A DNA stretch of 53,698 bases from Nitrospira sp. (lineage in GTDB: Bacteria > Nitrospirota > Nitrospiria > Nitrospirales > Nitrospiraceae), in NCBI GenBank assembly GCA_005116775.1, contig SWDN01000011.1:232483-286180 (forward strand). The letters run 5' to 3'. The position numbers and the translations under genes are program-made. The notes under the pieces are model-generated. The model was given only the letters and a program-made list of their open reading frames with translations, was not told where the DNA came from and searched no databases. Positions 46,001-53,611 of this stretch are shown in pieces (positions within the stretch are counted from its first letter, which is position 1; every line of letters starts with the position of its first letter).

Positions 46001-46256
46001 GAGTGGGTTCCGGTCCGGCCGTCTTGCCGGCCGATTTTGTTTCTCGGATACCTCGCTGCACGGCCGCCACCGGATCTTCCCACAGCCGCGCACGGACCAA
46101 CTGTTCACCGGTCGTGTGTTTCATCTCCAGCCCGGTCCCGACCGGTCGCGAGCTGCGCAACGGTTCTTTCACCAGCAACACGCCGGCAATGGCCAGCACA
46201 AGCGTGAGCGCCCCCGCCACTGCCAGCTTTGAATCGCTCCGTCCTTTTTTTGCCAT
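43014..46256 (-). CDS. Large membrane protein with extracytoplasmic ligand-binding-like region
   Basis: 1080 residues. A hydrophobic anchor (about 10-30) leads into an extracytoplasmic region of about 640 residues. The rest has about seven further membrane helices (near 672-690, 705-730, 751-768, 836-858, 874-898, 958-973 and 981-1004) and a short cytoplasmic linker rich in charge (770-830). The soluble part has alternating strands and helices like a type I periplasmic-binding or amidase fold: VTVLLVTTSGGPYVEST (107-123), GWDAVILIGEWDSFYG (359-374), IGILGTDPYDSLLIIKALRP (501-520) and FFTVDLDARHLHQ (527-539). No named family is recognised. It heads an operon with two hydrolases and a 55-residue protein. 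Confidence 0.85.
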   Translation of the reverse strand: MAKKGRSDSKLAVAGALTLVLAIAGVLLVKEPLRSSRPVGTGLEMKHTTGEQLVRARLWEDPVAAVQRGIRETKSAGKTAGPEPTLTQRLAPLRQALAERSKNGQRVTVLLVTTSGGPYVESTESRIRDRYAIGTALGVACYVPEDEGHLSFVEWEPQGAIQALPYEWYRQRKTRVCGEEGSYASSILVIWLPDEALSRGLLTTLTSLSQALVCQESQQKNACLLTDDKRRLVQLNPAVQQAVTFKIMGPRSSSAFRALLQEAGDLYSDSREGVGVWPNTGGAIELYSPWTSAMKGLLAYGLKKDGGKGEACTTYESCEQEFHRRLANANVRLVYDVGSDDRLFVALVEELERRQVRLGWDAVILIGEWDSFYGRALPIEFRAAACAKVATFSEADLKQILVPTTIKSWCPTVAQAIDLQIQRPADYESLTLNVFRYSYLSGLDGEVPGDDSVIAGRGEKGKAGDQLKDAQRERPEGTGQLDYVRSLVARIQEEGEGARAIGILGTDPYDSLLIIKALRPSFPHAIFFTVDLDARHLHQSEYKSTRNMVTASPFGLQLDGMLQRDVPPFRSSYQTSAYLAALQAVQFVACRPVGQQLSATPCTSGYHVELTPEDRIYDAGPHPRIFEVGRNGAVDVSPVDKEGRRTVHPLRQDLDYTDEQGPLKQGVGFDNTAVAATLVVALLIAGIVAWTNQRLWLWVLRNPRLLAVMAIIVLASFAAFVAFGGATALLANHDEGEPFSWTAGVSVWPSELLRLFVVILCLVMLGKGLRDLTKNSDFIGEDFLFEDDSGRRRLSLRTFWTNLQRVYHPAATRAATTVDQAWSWYREAGKPSQRVVRTVLLFLLYLGIMWPLEYWVLDDEMIQPCRGRLSCAIDWAMTLSSVGLVVLLNLAVFDAVMLCRRWIGWLTASTGGWSDQVQEEYLREYGLGEAQKAEFGKLKYLAVIDLIAQRTAVVNRLIRYPFIALLIMVAARTDYFDIWNYPLLLILSWALNVALALLGALLLYQSASKAKAAMLAGLSRQMVQALGTGKDHDVRVKQIQYVIDEVEANEQGAFVPFYQQPVMESSLYGVVALLQYLYMR

Positions 46257-46373
46257 CGAAAAGTCCGTTGTCGGTGATCAATAGATAGAAGATGCCACTC
46301 TACAACAGACAGTGAGGGGAACTGCAAGGTGATAAGTGCGGAGAATCGGGATTGGTCGATGGAGAGAGGGCGA

Positions 46374-48584
46374 CTATGGGACGGGGACGACCTTGAAAAT
46401 GGCGTTGGTGTTGGAGACGTACACAAAGCCGTCGGCGCCGAGCATCAGGCTCAATAAGTTGCCGTTCCCGCCGTTGTAGGCGATGCTGGAGCTGCCGAGT
46501 TGTGTCAGGTCGGCGCCGCTTAAGACTACTCGGCGTATCTTGCCGCCGTTGAAGTCCACGAAGAGAAGGTTGTTTCGGTAGGCAGTTGGATAGACTGTCG
46601 AGTTCTCTGGGATCGCGATGATCCCGGTCGGCGCAATGGTTGGCGTATAGGCCAGGATGGGGTCACGGAAATTCGGATTATTAGCAATCCCTCGAACTGT
46701 CGGCCATCCATAGTTGCCGCCTGAGGTGATCCTATTGATTTCATCGCTATCGCCGGGACCGTTCTCCGTTTGCCACAGATGTCCTGTGTGCTGGTGGAAC
46801 GTGAATCCATAGCTGTTCCTGATACCGAGTGCATACACCTTCTTCGCGTTGGCATTCGCGTTCGAGACGAACGGATTGTCCGTTGGCGTGCTTCCATCTG
46901 GGTTCAGTCGAAGGATCTTTCCGGCCAGCGAGGTGAGTGACTGGGAGTTTGCTGTATTCCCGGCATCCCCGGTGATGATGTAGAGCTTGCCGTCTGGCCC
47001 GAACTGAATGATGCCCGCATTATGATTGCCGCTCGCGGGGATGTCGTCGAGAATGACGGTCTCTTGCGTGCAAGCTCCGCTCGATTCTGTGTATCGGACG
47101 ACGCGATTTCTCAGTGGGTTGCCGGCTGTGTAGTAGACGTAGACGAACTTGTTTCCGGCAAAATTCGGATCGAGCGTGAGGCCGAGCAGTCCTTGTTCAC
47201 CGCTGGTTTGGACCGTGAGTTGGCAGAAGGGGCTGTTCACCAGTTGCCATTGCTGGTTGATGATGCGAATCCTGCCCGTCAGCCGTTCGTTGAAAAACAC
47301 CCGGCCGTCCGGCGCCAAGGACATGCCGACCGGGAAGTTGAGATTCGGGAGAACGGATTGCAGCTGCAGATCGCTGCTGGGAGGCTGGCTCACGGAGAAG
47401 TTCAGCGTCTTCGTCGCCTCCGGATTGGCAAGTTCGCTGTGATTCGTATTGGCCAGGATCATGCGGACTTGATGCGCGGTGGATGGGAGACCGAAGATGT
47501 CGAACGACGTGCCGGTTTTCCAATGGACAAAGTGTGTATGGACGCCGTTATAGAGGACCCCGTTGTCATCGTTGATCCCGGCCCCGTTGTAGAACATGTA
47601 GGGCACAGGGTCATTATCGAGATAGAAATGTAGATGGGTCTGACCTGGTACGCCGATCGTGAAGAACTGAGTGGTGAATGAGACCGTGACCGGGCCTACG
47701 GGAACCGACGCATTCTGCGCCGGACTCATGATCGTGACGGACGGCTGATTGCCGGACTGAACGACGACTGAGAATATGATTGTCTTTGTCGCCTCGGCGT
47801 TCGCCAACTCCATATCCGAAATGTTGGCCAAGACCAATCGGACTTGGTGCGTGCCGACCGCGAGGGAGTTGAATAGGATCTGCGAATTGCTCAGCCATTG
47901 GACATTCGCCGCTGATGCGCCTTGATAGAGTACTTGGCCTGGCGAACCGGCATAGAAGTGATGCGGAATAGCGTCGCTGTCGAGATAGACATGGAGGTGA
48001 GGCTTATTGACGGCGCCGATCGTGAAGTTCTGGGTGGAAAACATGACCGTGACCGGCCCATTCGGCAGCATCGCATTGTTTGTCGGGCTGCTGATCGTGA
48101 CGGTCGGCGTCACCGCTGGAGGCATTGTGTTATTGGGAGGGCCTGGGGTCACGCCTGTCGGAGGATTCTGCGGTGTCGCCTGGGTGCCGGCTGTCGTGAC
48201 ATGACCGAGCGTGATGGAGCTCGGAGCATTGACGGCAAACACATTGCTGCTCGGATTTCCGAAAAACATCGGGTAGACATTGCCGCCCGTGATGAAGAAC
48301 AGGCGGATGTCGGTTCCCACAGGGAGGTTGTCGAGCGACCAGGCAAATTGGCCCTGGGCATTCGGCGTACCCCCGGCCGTGTCGTCTTCCGCAATGATTT
48401 GATCGCTGCTGTTCACCGCCACGATGCGAGTGCCGGAGACTGTCCCGCTGATCGAGATGCCAGTCTGAGCCGTGGGAGTTGTCCCTCCTCCTCCTGAACC
48501 ACTGTCGATGCAGCCGCTGAAGAGGAGCGCCAGCCCCGCAAGAGCGAGGGATCGGACGATACCGCTGTGTGGTGCGAATGTCAT
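46374..48584 (-). CDS. Lipoprotein: two repeat modules plus sugar-dehydrogenase-type propeller
   Basis: 736 residues from the ATG at 48584. Lipobox LLFSGC (Cys25). A small domain (about 40-130) is followed by two copies of a module of about 115 residues (160-272 and 280-398), each with a signature such as PHLHVYLDSDAIPHHFYAG or THLHFYLDNDPVPYMFYNG. The C-terminus (405-736) is a glucose/sorbosone-dehydrogenase-type beta-propeller: GMSLAPDGRVFFNERLTGRI, GEQGLLGLTLDPNF, HNAGIIQFGPDGKLYIITGD, SLAGKILRLNPDG, HLWQTENGPGDSDEINRI. Such propellers oxidise aldoses with PQQ, though cofactor binding here is unproven. A 14-base palindrome lies just upstream. It is closely related to the protein ending at 48841. 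Confidence 0.88.
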   Translation of the reverse strand: MTFAPHSGIVRSLALAGLALLFSGCIDSGSGGGGTTPTAQTGISISGTVSGTRIVAVNSSDQIIAEDDTAGGTPNAQGQFAWSLDNLPVGTDIRLFFITGGNVYPMFFGNPSSNVFAVNAPSSITLGHVTTAGTQATPQNPPTGVTPGPPNNTMPPAVTPTVTISSPTNNAMLPNGPVTVMFSTQNFTIGAVNKPHLHVYLDSDAIPHHFYAGSPGQVLYQGASAANVQWLSNSQILFNSLAVGTHQVRLVLANISDMELANAEATKTIIFSVVVQSGNQPSVTIMSPAQNASVPVGPVTVSFTTQFFTIGVPGQTHLHFYLDNDPVPYMFYNGAGINDDNGVLYNGVHTHFVHWKTGTSFDIFGLPSTAHQVRMILANTNHSELANPEATKTLNFSVSQPPSSDLQLQSVLPNLNFPVGMSLAPDGRVFFNERLTGRIRIINQQWQLVNSPFCQLTVQTSGEQGLLGLTLDPNFAGNKFVYVYYTAGNPLRNRVVRYTESSGACTQETVILDDIPASGNHNAGIIQFGPDGKLYIITGDAGNTANSQSLTSLAGKILRLNPDGSTPTDNPFVSNANANAKKVYALGIRNSYGFTFHQHTGHLWQTENGPGDSDEINRITSGGNYGWPTVRGIANNPNFRDPILAYTPTIAPTGIIAIPENSTVYPTAYRNNLLFVDFNGGKIRRVVLSGADLTQLGSSSIAYNGGNGNLLSLMLGADGFVYVSNTNAIFKVVPVP

Positions 48585-48591
48585 AGGCCTG

Positions 48592-48605
48592 CCCGTTGAA
48601 ACGGG
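48592..48605. other. Short perfect inverted repeat upstream of the propeller lipoprotein
   Basis: CCCGTT and AACGGG flank a two-base centre, eight to twenty-one bases before the start at 48584. It could form a tight hairpin near the ribosome-binding site or be an operator. The intergenic interval 48585-48840 has no other feature that I see. Confidence 0.35.
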
Positions 48606-48840
48606 AGGCCGCCCAATGAACCCACCGAGACAGTGAGTCGAGCAACCGCCCAAGTGAAACGCTGTTTCTCACTTGAGCATAAACAATGCCGGGGACTATG
48701 GGGCTGAATAGAGGCGTGGCTTCTTCACTCAGATCGTAGAATTGCCTTCGATGACTGTAGATTTCACGCGACGAGCCGTATGAGTAGCCATACAGCAACC
48801 ATGGAGGGATTTGGCTTCATTCCACGTCCAATTCCGTCGT

Positions 48841-51483
48841 CTATGGGCTGCTCAAAACTACTCGAGAGATCCCGGTCGTCGTCGTCACATAGATGAAGCC
48901 ATCTTGCCCGGACACATTGAGTCCGTGCATGACGCTGAACAGTGGGCCCTGCCCGCAGTCGCAGGCAATGCTGTGAGTGCCGAGGGTTCTCAGTTGGGGT
49001 CCGCCGAGCACGATCCGGTGGAGAAACCCGTTGTTGAAATCCGCGAACAACAGGTTGTTGTGGTACTGCGCAGGATAGACTGAGTCTTCCCGGATGGCGA
49101 CAATCCCGGTCGGCGCGACGCTTGGTGTCAGCGCGAGGATTGGATCTACATACGGAGGAGTGGCTGCAATTCCTTCGACCAGAGGCCATCCGTAATTGCC
49201 GGCGGGCACGATCCGGTTTATTTCATCGTCCGACAGATTACCGTTCTCCGTTTGCCACAGATCGCCTGTGTGAGGGTGGAAGGCAAAACCGAGACTATTG
49301 CGATGCCCCAGACTAAAGACTTTCTTCGCGTTGGCATTGAGATTCGAGATGAATGGATTGTCCGTCGGCGCGCTGCCGTTCGGATTTATTCGGAGGATTT
49401 TCCCCGCAAGCGACGTGAGCGACTGAGAATTTGCCGGGTTCTCGGCATCGCCGATGAAAACATAGAGCATCCCGTCAGGACCGAACTGGAGGACGCCGCC
49501 ATTGTGGATAGAAGACGACGGGATATTGTCGAGGATGATCGTGGGCGTCGGATTATCCGCGACCGTGTTGCCGTTCGTGACCGTGGCTCTGAACCGGACG
49601 ACGCGATTCATTGAAGCGCTGGGAGGATGGAAGGCATAGACAAACCCGTTCGTCGCGAAATTAGGATCGACCGCAAGGCCCAGAAGCCCTTCCGGGTTTC
49701 CGACCGGTACTGTGGCGAACGGCGTCGACTGTAATTGCCACGGAAGGGACGGCGTGGGTCTGACCACACGGATGTTGCCGGTAGACAGCTCGCCGACAAA
49801 AATGCGCCCGTCCGGAGCCGTCGCCATCGGGACCGGGGAGTTCAGATTGCCGACGACTACTTGCAACGAGAACGCTCCGCCGGTTCCCGGCGAGACCGTG
49901 AAGGTCAGCGTCTGTGTCGTGGCGGTCAACTCGACTCCCGACTGATCGACCAAAACGAACCGGATATTGTGAGCACCGGATGCCAGAGCATTGAGCTGAA
50001 TCGAATTTCCAGACTTCCAATGCACGAAGTGCGTATGCACGTTCTGATAACGAACCCCGCTCGTACTGCCATCTTCGGTAATTCCTTGTCCATCGTAGAA
50101 CCTGTGCACAGTTGTGTCATTGTCGACATAGAAGTGCATCCGTGGCTGAGCCGAGGTCGTAACGGGAGAATTTTGAATGGTGAACGTGACAAGCGCCGGC
50201 CCGGGAGATAGCGGAGTGGTACCGAGACTATTGACCGTCAGGGATGGACTCCCACCGATTGGCGCATTGATCGTGAATGAGACGACTGCGGTAGCTTCGG
50301 TATTAGTTAGTTCCGTTGCAACGCTATCCCCGTTCGCGAGAACAAATCGAACAGAATGGGCTCCTTCAGAAAGCGATAGAAACTGGAATATGTTCGTGTT
50401 CGTGCGCAGAACGGATGTAGTAGGTGCACCGTTGTACCAGACCTGGTTCGTTGGGCCATTCAAAAATTGATAGACGTTCGGGTCTGTATCTACATAGAAG
50501 TGGAGTTGTGGTTGGCCCTGCCCTTGGACTGTAAAATGTGAAACGGCAAACGTCACGCCCACCGGTCCAAACGGGAACACTTGGGCAGGAGTTGGGCTTG
50601 TAACCGTGACTGTGGAAGGAGGATTTGGTGGTGGCTGGTCTACTGTGAATTGAACCAACGTGCTCGCTTGTGAATTAACAAAAGGGGTATGTGACGCCGT
50701 GGCCAATTCCAGAGTTACGATATGCTGCGCTGACGACAAATTCAGTAGGAGGAATTTGGTGCTGCTTATCCATCGGGCGTTCACCGCCGGTGAGTCATTG
50801 TAGAGAATCTGTCCAACCGGTGACCCATTTACAAATTCATAGGGGTTCTGATCGGAATCAACACGGAAGTGCAAATGATCGTGATTCTGATCTCCAATCG
50901 TTACGTGTTGGAGGTCGAATGTAATATCAACAGGACCGGAAGGCACCGTCGCATTATTGACTGGAATCGCTACGGTCACAGCTGGGGGAAGTGGAGTAAC
51001 ACCTGGAGGGGAGGGGAAATCGGAAACAGGAGGCTCAAATTCAACGCCAGCATTCGGCGGGTTTGGAAGGACGGCCTGATTATTCGCTGTCTCTACGGTA
51101 CCAAGATTCACCGTGCCCGCAGACGTAAACCTAAAGACGTTTGTCAGAGGACTTCCAAAATGCAGAGGGTAGACCGCTCCTCCAGTGATGAAGAAAAGTC
51201 TTACCTTGGTCCCTACCGGAACATCGTTCAGCGTAAAGACGAATGGAGGCGCTTGATTCAGTGTTGCTGTATCAAACTGACGAATGACTGTATTGGTCTC
51301 AGCATTGAGGATTTTAATGACCGTCCCCGATACCGTGCCGGTGACGGTCACAGACCCAGCAGGAGGCGCAGGGGGAGTCGTGATCCCGCCTCCATCAGAC
51401 CCGCCTCCACTACAGGAGGCCAGACCAAGCACAAGAATGGCGCAGGCAACAAATCGACTCAACGATTGATTCCATCCGTTCAT
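48841..51483 (-). CDS. Lipoprotein: three repeat modules plus sugar-dehydrogenase-type propeller
   Basis: 880 residues. Lipobox LGLASC (Cys24). It has the same layout as its downstream neighbour but with three modules (about 167-283, 290-406 and 413-530), carrying HDHLHFRVDSDQNPYEF, QPQLHFYVDTDPNVYQFLNG and QPRMHFYVDNDTTVHRFYDG. The propeller (about 538-880) shows MATAPDGRIFVGELSTGNIR, EGLLGLAVDPNF, HNGGVLQFGPDGMLYVFIGD, SLAGKILRINPNGS and DLWQTENGNLSDDEINRI. Compared with the paralogue the extra module and longer N-terminal part indicate duplication and gain or loss of modules. The first-domain segment VRLFFITGGAVYPLHFG is conserved between both. The start (ATG 51483) lacks a good ribosome-binding site. 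Confidence 0.88.
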   Translation of the reverse strand: MNGWNQSLSRFVACAILVLGLASCSGGGSDGGGITTPPAPPAGSVTVTGTVSGTVIKILNAETNTVIRQFDTATLNQAPPFVFTLNDVPVGTKVRLFFITGGAVYPLHFGSPLTNVFRFTSAGTVNLGTVETANNQAVLPNPPNAGVEFEPPVSDFPSPPGVTPLPPAVTVAIPVNNATVPSGPVDITFDLQHVTIGDQNHDHLHFRVDSDQNPYEFVNGSPVGQILYNDSPAVNARWISSTKFLLLNLSSAQHIVTLELATASHTPFVNSQASTLVQFTVDQPPPNPPSTVTVTSPTPAQVFPFGPVGVTFAVSHFTVQGQGQPQLHFYVDTDPNVYQFLNGPTNQVWYNGAPTTSVLRTNTNIFQFLSLSEGAHSVRFVLANGDSVATELTNTEATAVVSFTINAPIGGSPSLTVNSLGTTPLSPGPALVTFTIQNSPVTTSAQPRMHFYVDNDTTVHRFYDGQGITEDGSTSGVRYQNVHTHFVHWKSGNSIQLNALASGAHNIRFVLVDQSGVELTATTQTLTFTVSPGTGGAFSLQVVVGNLNSPVPMATAPDGRIFVGELSTGNIRVVRPTPSLPWQLQSTPFATVPVGNPEGLLGLAVDPNFATNGFVYAFHPPSASMNRVVRFRATVTNGNTVADNPTPTIILDNIPSSSIHNGGVLQFGPDGMLYVFIGDAENPANSQSLTSLAGKILRINPNGSAPTDNPFISNLNANAKKVFSLGHRNSLGFAFHPHTGDLWQTENGNLSDDEINRIVPAGNYGWPLVEGIAATPPYVDPILALTPSVAPTGIVAIREDSVYPAQYHNNLLFADFNNGFLHRIVLGGPQLRTLGTHSIACDCGQGPLFSVMHGLNVSGQDGFIYVTTTTGISRVVLSSP

Positions 51484-51624
51484 ATTGATTGGGGGAAAGT
51501 TTGCTTTCTTTCAGAGCCTACCGTGCGAGGGTTCGGCAACAGTCCAAATTCACAGGAGATGCATCATCGTCGTTTATTGCGACTTTCCGAAGCAACCCCC
51601 CCCGAAGGGTGGGTTGACAGGTAG

Positions 51625-52269
51625 TTACGATGAGCAGCTGACTGATAAATGCTTGCCCCAGTTGGGAGGCGGGGCTGCGTAGACGTCCATGCCTGGCTGG
51701 TCACTGTAGGGGTTTTGCAGCAGCGTGAGCAACCGATCAATCTCGGAGAAGTCCTTCTGCTGAGCCTTCTCGATAGCGGTCTGCGCCAAGTAGTTGCGGA
51801 GCACGTACTTGGGATTAACGCGGTTCATGCGGACCAGGCGGTCGTCGTCTCGACTCCCCTCTTCGCACAGCCGCTCCTTGTACCGACGAGCCCACTGGTC
51901 GAATGATTCACGATCCAGGAAGAAGTCGCGGAGCGGCTCATTCAGCGACTCGGTTCCAGTCTGGAACAGCCCCAACGCTCGAAAGAAATTCGTGTAATCG
52001 ACATGGTGCAGGTGCATGAGCGCCAAGAGGTCCTGGATCAGCGATGCATCCTCCTCCTTCGTCTCGATGAATCCGAACTTGGCCCGCATCAACTCCATGT
52101 AGCGGCCTTCGCAGAGGGGAGTATAGCGATCGAGTGCAGCTTTCAACACGTCCTTTGAGGCCAAGGGGAGCAGCGCCTGAGCCAAACAGCTGAGATTCCA
52201 GAGACCGATATAGGGCTGTTGATTAAACGCATAGCGGCCGTTGTGGTCGGAGTGGTTGCAGATGAAATG
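51625..52269 (-). pseudogene. selO: selO (YdiU) 3' remnant
   Basis: SelO is a protein AMPylase with a kinase-like fold of about 480-550 residues. Here only the last 214 or so are present. Homology starts abruptly at HFICNHSDHNGRYAFNQQPY and continues through LWNLSCLAQALLPLA to the conserved C-terminus MDVYAAPPPNWGKHLSVSCSS, with Cys where selenocysteine occurs in some eukaryotes. Upstream the frame meets a TGA and a hairpin, and no kinase-domain motifs are found in 52270-52553. The apparent start at 52185 (TTG) is internal. This looks like a truncated gene, not a functional short form. Confidence 0.88.
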
Positions 52270-52278
52270 CCGAAACTT

Positions 52279-52307
52279 GTTCCGTCCTACGCGTTGCGGG
52301 ACGGAAC
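52279..52307. repeat. Nine-base inverted repeat at the selO truncation point
   Basis: GTTCCGTCC (52279-52287) and GGACGGAAC (52299-52307) form a perfect stem with an 11-base loop, starting nine bases beyond the last selO-like codon. It may be a mobile-repeat trace or a deletion hot spot. The remaining stretch to 52553 has no supported gene; a minus-strand frame from 52590 to 52309 translates to no recognisable protein. Confidence 0.6.
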
Positions 52308-52553
52308 TTCAGACATCGGCATCACTCGCCAAGGGCGAGCCGCAGTGGTTCGACAGAACGGTGTCCGAATTGCCGCATAGGTCGCGAGAAAAGGCGCAGC
52401 GAGCCTTGTTGAGGTGTGGAAGAAAATGGACCGCCTCAGTCCACATCCCTTCCAGCTGAGCCGGAAAGAGAAAGTAAAAATAAGAAGATCGTGGCTGCTC
52501 GCGAAACCAGAACCAATCGAGCTGGCTAGATGAAGTGGAAGGGCAAGAAGCCC

Positions 52554-53234
52554 TTACGGCTTGGATGAAGCGGCATGGTAGAAGCGCCAAATGGGATCAC
52601 CGGACTTGCGTTTGGGAGCGTCGGAGTCCCGACAGCGGAATTGTCCGCTGTAAATCAGGGGAATCCGCAGGAAGATGGGAGTGCAGGAAGCGGTGAGGGT
52701 AGCTTCAACGGTCAGCTGCTCCTTGCGAACTTTGACGAGGTCTCTCTCTCCATAAACCAAGCCGCACCTACCGTTGGGATTAGCCCCCTTGTCGAGGGAC
52801 TCGCCGACAGCGCCTTCGTAACAAACCAGGTTGGGGGAGACGACGATACGACGCTTTCCTCCGACGGCCATGCCGTTCAAACCCCAGACAATACCCAGTT
52901 GCTGAGTGGACAGCAAACCCCGTTCTCGAACGTTATTGTGGATAGAGAGATCTCCTATCATACCCCAGTAGGTAATGGCGGGGCCCTCGTAGACGAGGGA
53001 GCCATCGCTGTATCGGACAACGATCTCCGCAATCACCTTGCGTCCGGCGGCGGCGACGGGACCCTCGCCGACCTTCAGGTCTTCGAGTTGCAACAGGTCG
53101 CGCTTGAGCCGCTCGTAATGTTGGACGGCTTCAGGAACGAAGGGACTGGGTTGATAGGACCCATGCTCTTCGTAAAAGGTGCAGCCGGCTTGGGCAAGGA
53201 TGAAGGTCAAGAGTATCAAAGTGCGCTTCAGCAT
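52554..53234 (-). CDS. FKBP-type peptidyl-prolyl isomerase-like lipoprotein
   Basis: About 226 residues from the ATG at 53234 (the adjacent ATG at 53237 is closer to the AAGGAG site). The lipobox is LAQAGC. The FKBP features are DLKVGEGPVAAAGRKVIAEI, VRYSDGSLVYEGP and GLNGMAVGGKRRIVVSPNL; the usual hydrophobic pocket seems partly altered and a Cys pair occurs near the end. After about residue 165 an unconserved tail follows (TLTASCTPIFLRIPLIYSG). It may fold proteins in the periplasm, or be a divergent FKBP fold without activity. Confidence 0.82.
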   Translation of the reverse strand: MLKRTLILLTFILAQAGCTFYEEHGSYQPSPFVPEAVQHYERLKRDLLQLEDLKVGEGPVAAAGRKVIAEIVVRYSDGSLVYEGPAITYWGMIGDLSIHNNVRERGLLSTQQLGIVWGLNGMAVGGKRRIVVSPNLVCYEGAVGESLDKGANPNGRCGLVYGERDLVKVRKEQLTVEATLTASCTPIFLRIPLIYSGQFRCRDSDAPKRKSGDPIWRFYHAASSKP

Positions 53235-53237
53235 CAT

Positions 53238-53611
53238 CTCTCCTTCGGTAGCCTGACGTTACCGCCGGATCGAAAATCGGTCAATCGATATACAAAATGA
53301 TCCTTCCACGCTCGCTCGTTTTTCTTCAGGGATAGGGGCTGATTGATCTTCTACTGCGCGCATCGGACGAGCACCGCTTTATCGTGCGCGTTCTGCGAGC
53401 ACAGAAGATCATCAGCCTCCATTCCCTACCCCCTCGAAGAGGGGGATTTGCCTGAGTTTCCAGTATCTTCGCCTTGACTTAGCAGCGATTTCGAGGCTAA
53501 TCTACGCCACTTTCACCCCTCTTTTGGCCCTTCAAGGGGGAAGGGCGGGGTGTCTTCTCGGCCTGTGATCTCATTTTTCTTTTGTTGTCGATGGGATAAG
53601 AGGAGTTGCTT
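53238..53611. other. Intergenic region between the FKBP gene and the methyltransferase gene
   Basis: 374 bases without a supported gene. It holds a seven-base stem with a three-base loop at 53429-53445 (CCCCCTC/GAGGGGG), a second hairpin at 53527-53546 (GCCCTTC/GAAGGGC), and the candidate promoter listed separately. Neither hairpin is followed by a T run on either strand, so they are unlikely to be simple terminators. Confidence 0.5.
53474..53503 (+). promoter_or_regulatory. Candidate promoter of the methyltransferase gene
   Basis: TTGACT (53474-53479) and TAATCT (53498-53503) are separated by 18 bases. The element is about 110 bases upstream of the GTG start at 53612, with a short hairpin between. 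Confidence 0.4.

Noticed and set aside
50869-51624. 251-codon plus-strand frame rich in Arg
   Set aside because: Antisense to the larger propeller lipoprotein; Arg-rich random-looking translation.
52309-52590. 93-codon minus-strand frame next to the selO remnant
   Set aside because: I tested whether it continues selO; no kinase-domain motif is present and it ends in a stop before the hairpin, so it is not counted as a gene.
52575-53300. 241-codon plus-strand frame
   Set aside because: It lies antisense to the FKBP-type lipoprotein, which has a lipobox, ribosome-binding site and family motifs. The plus-strand translation looks repetitive and has no recognisable domain.
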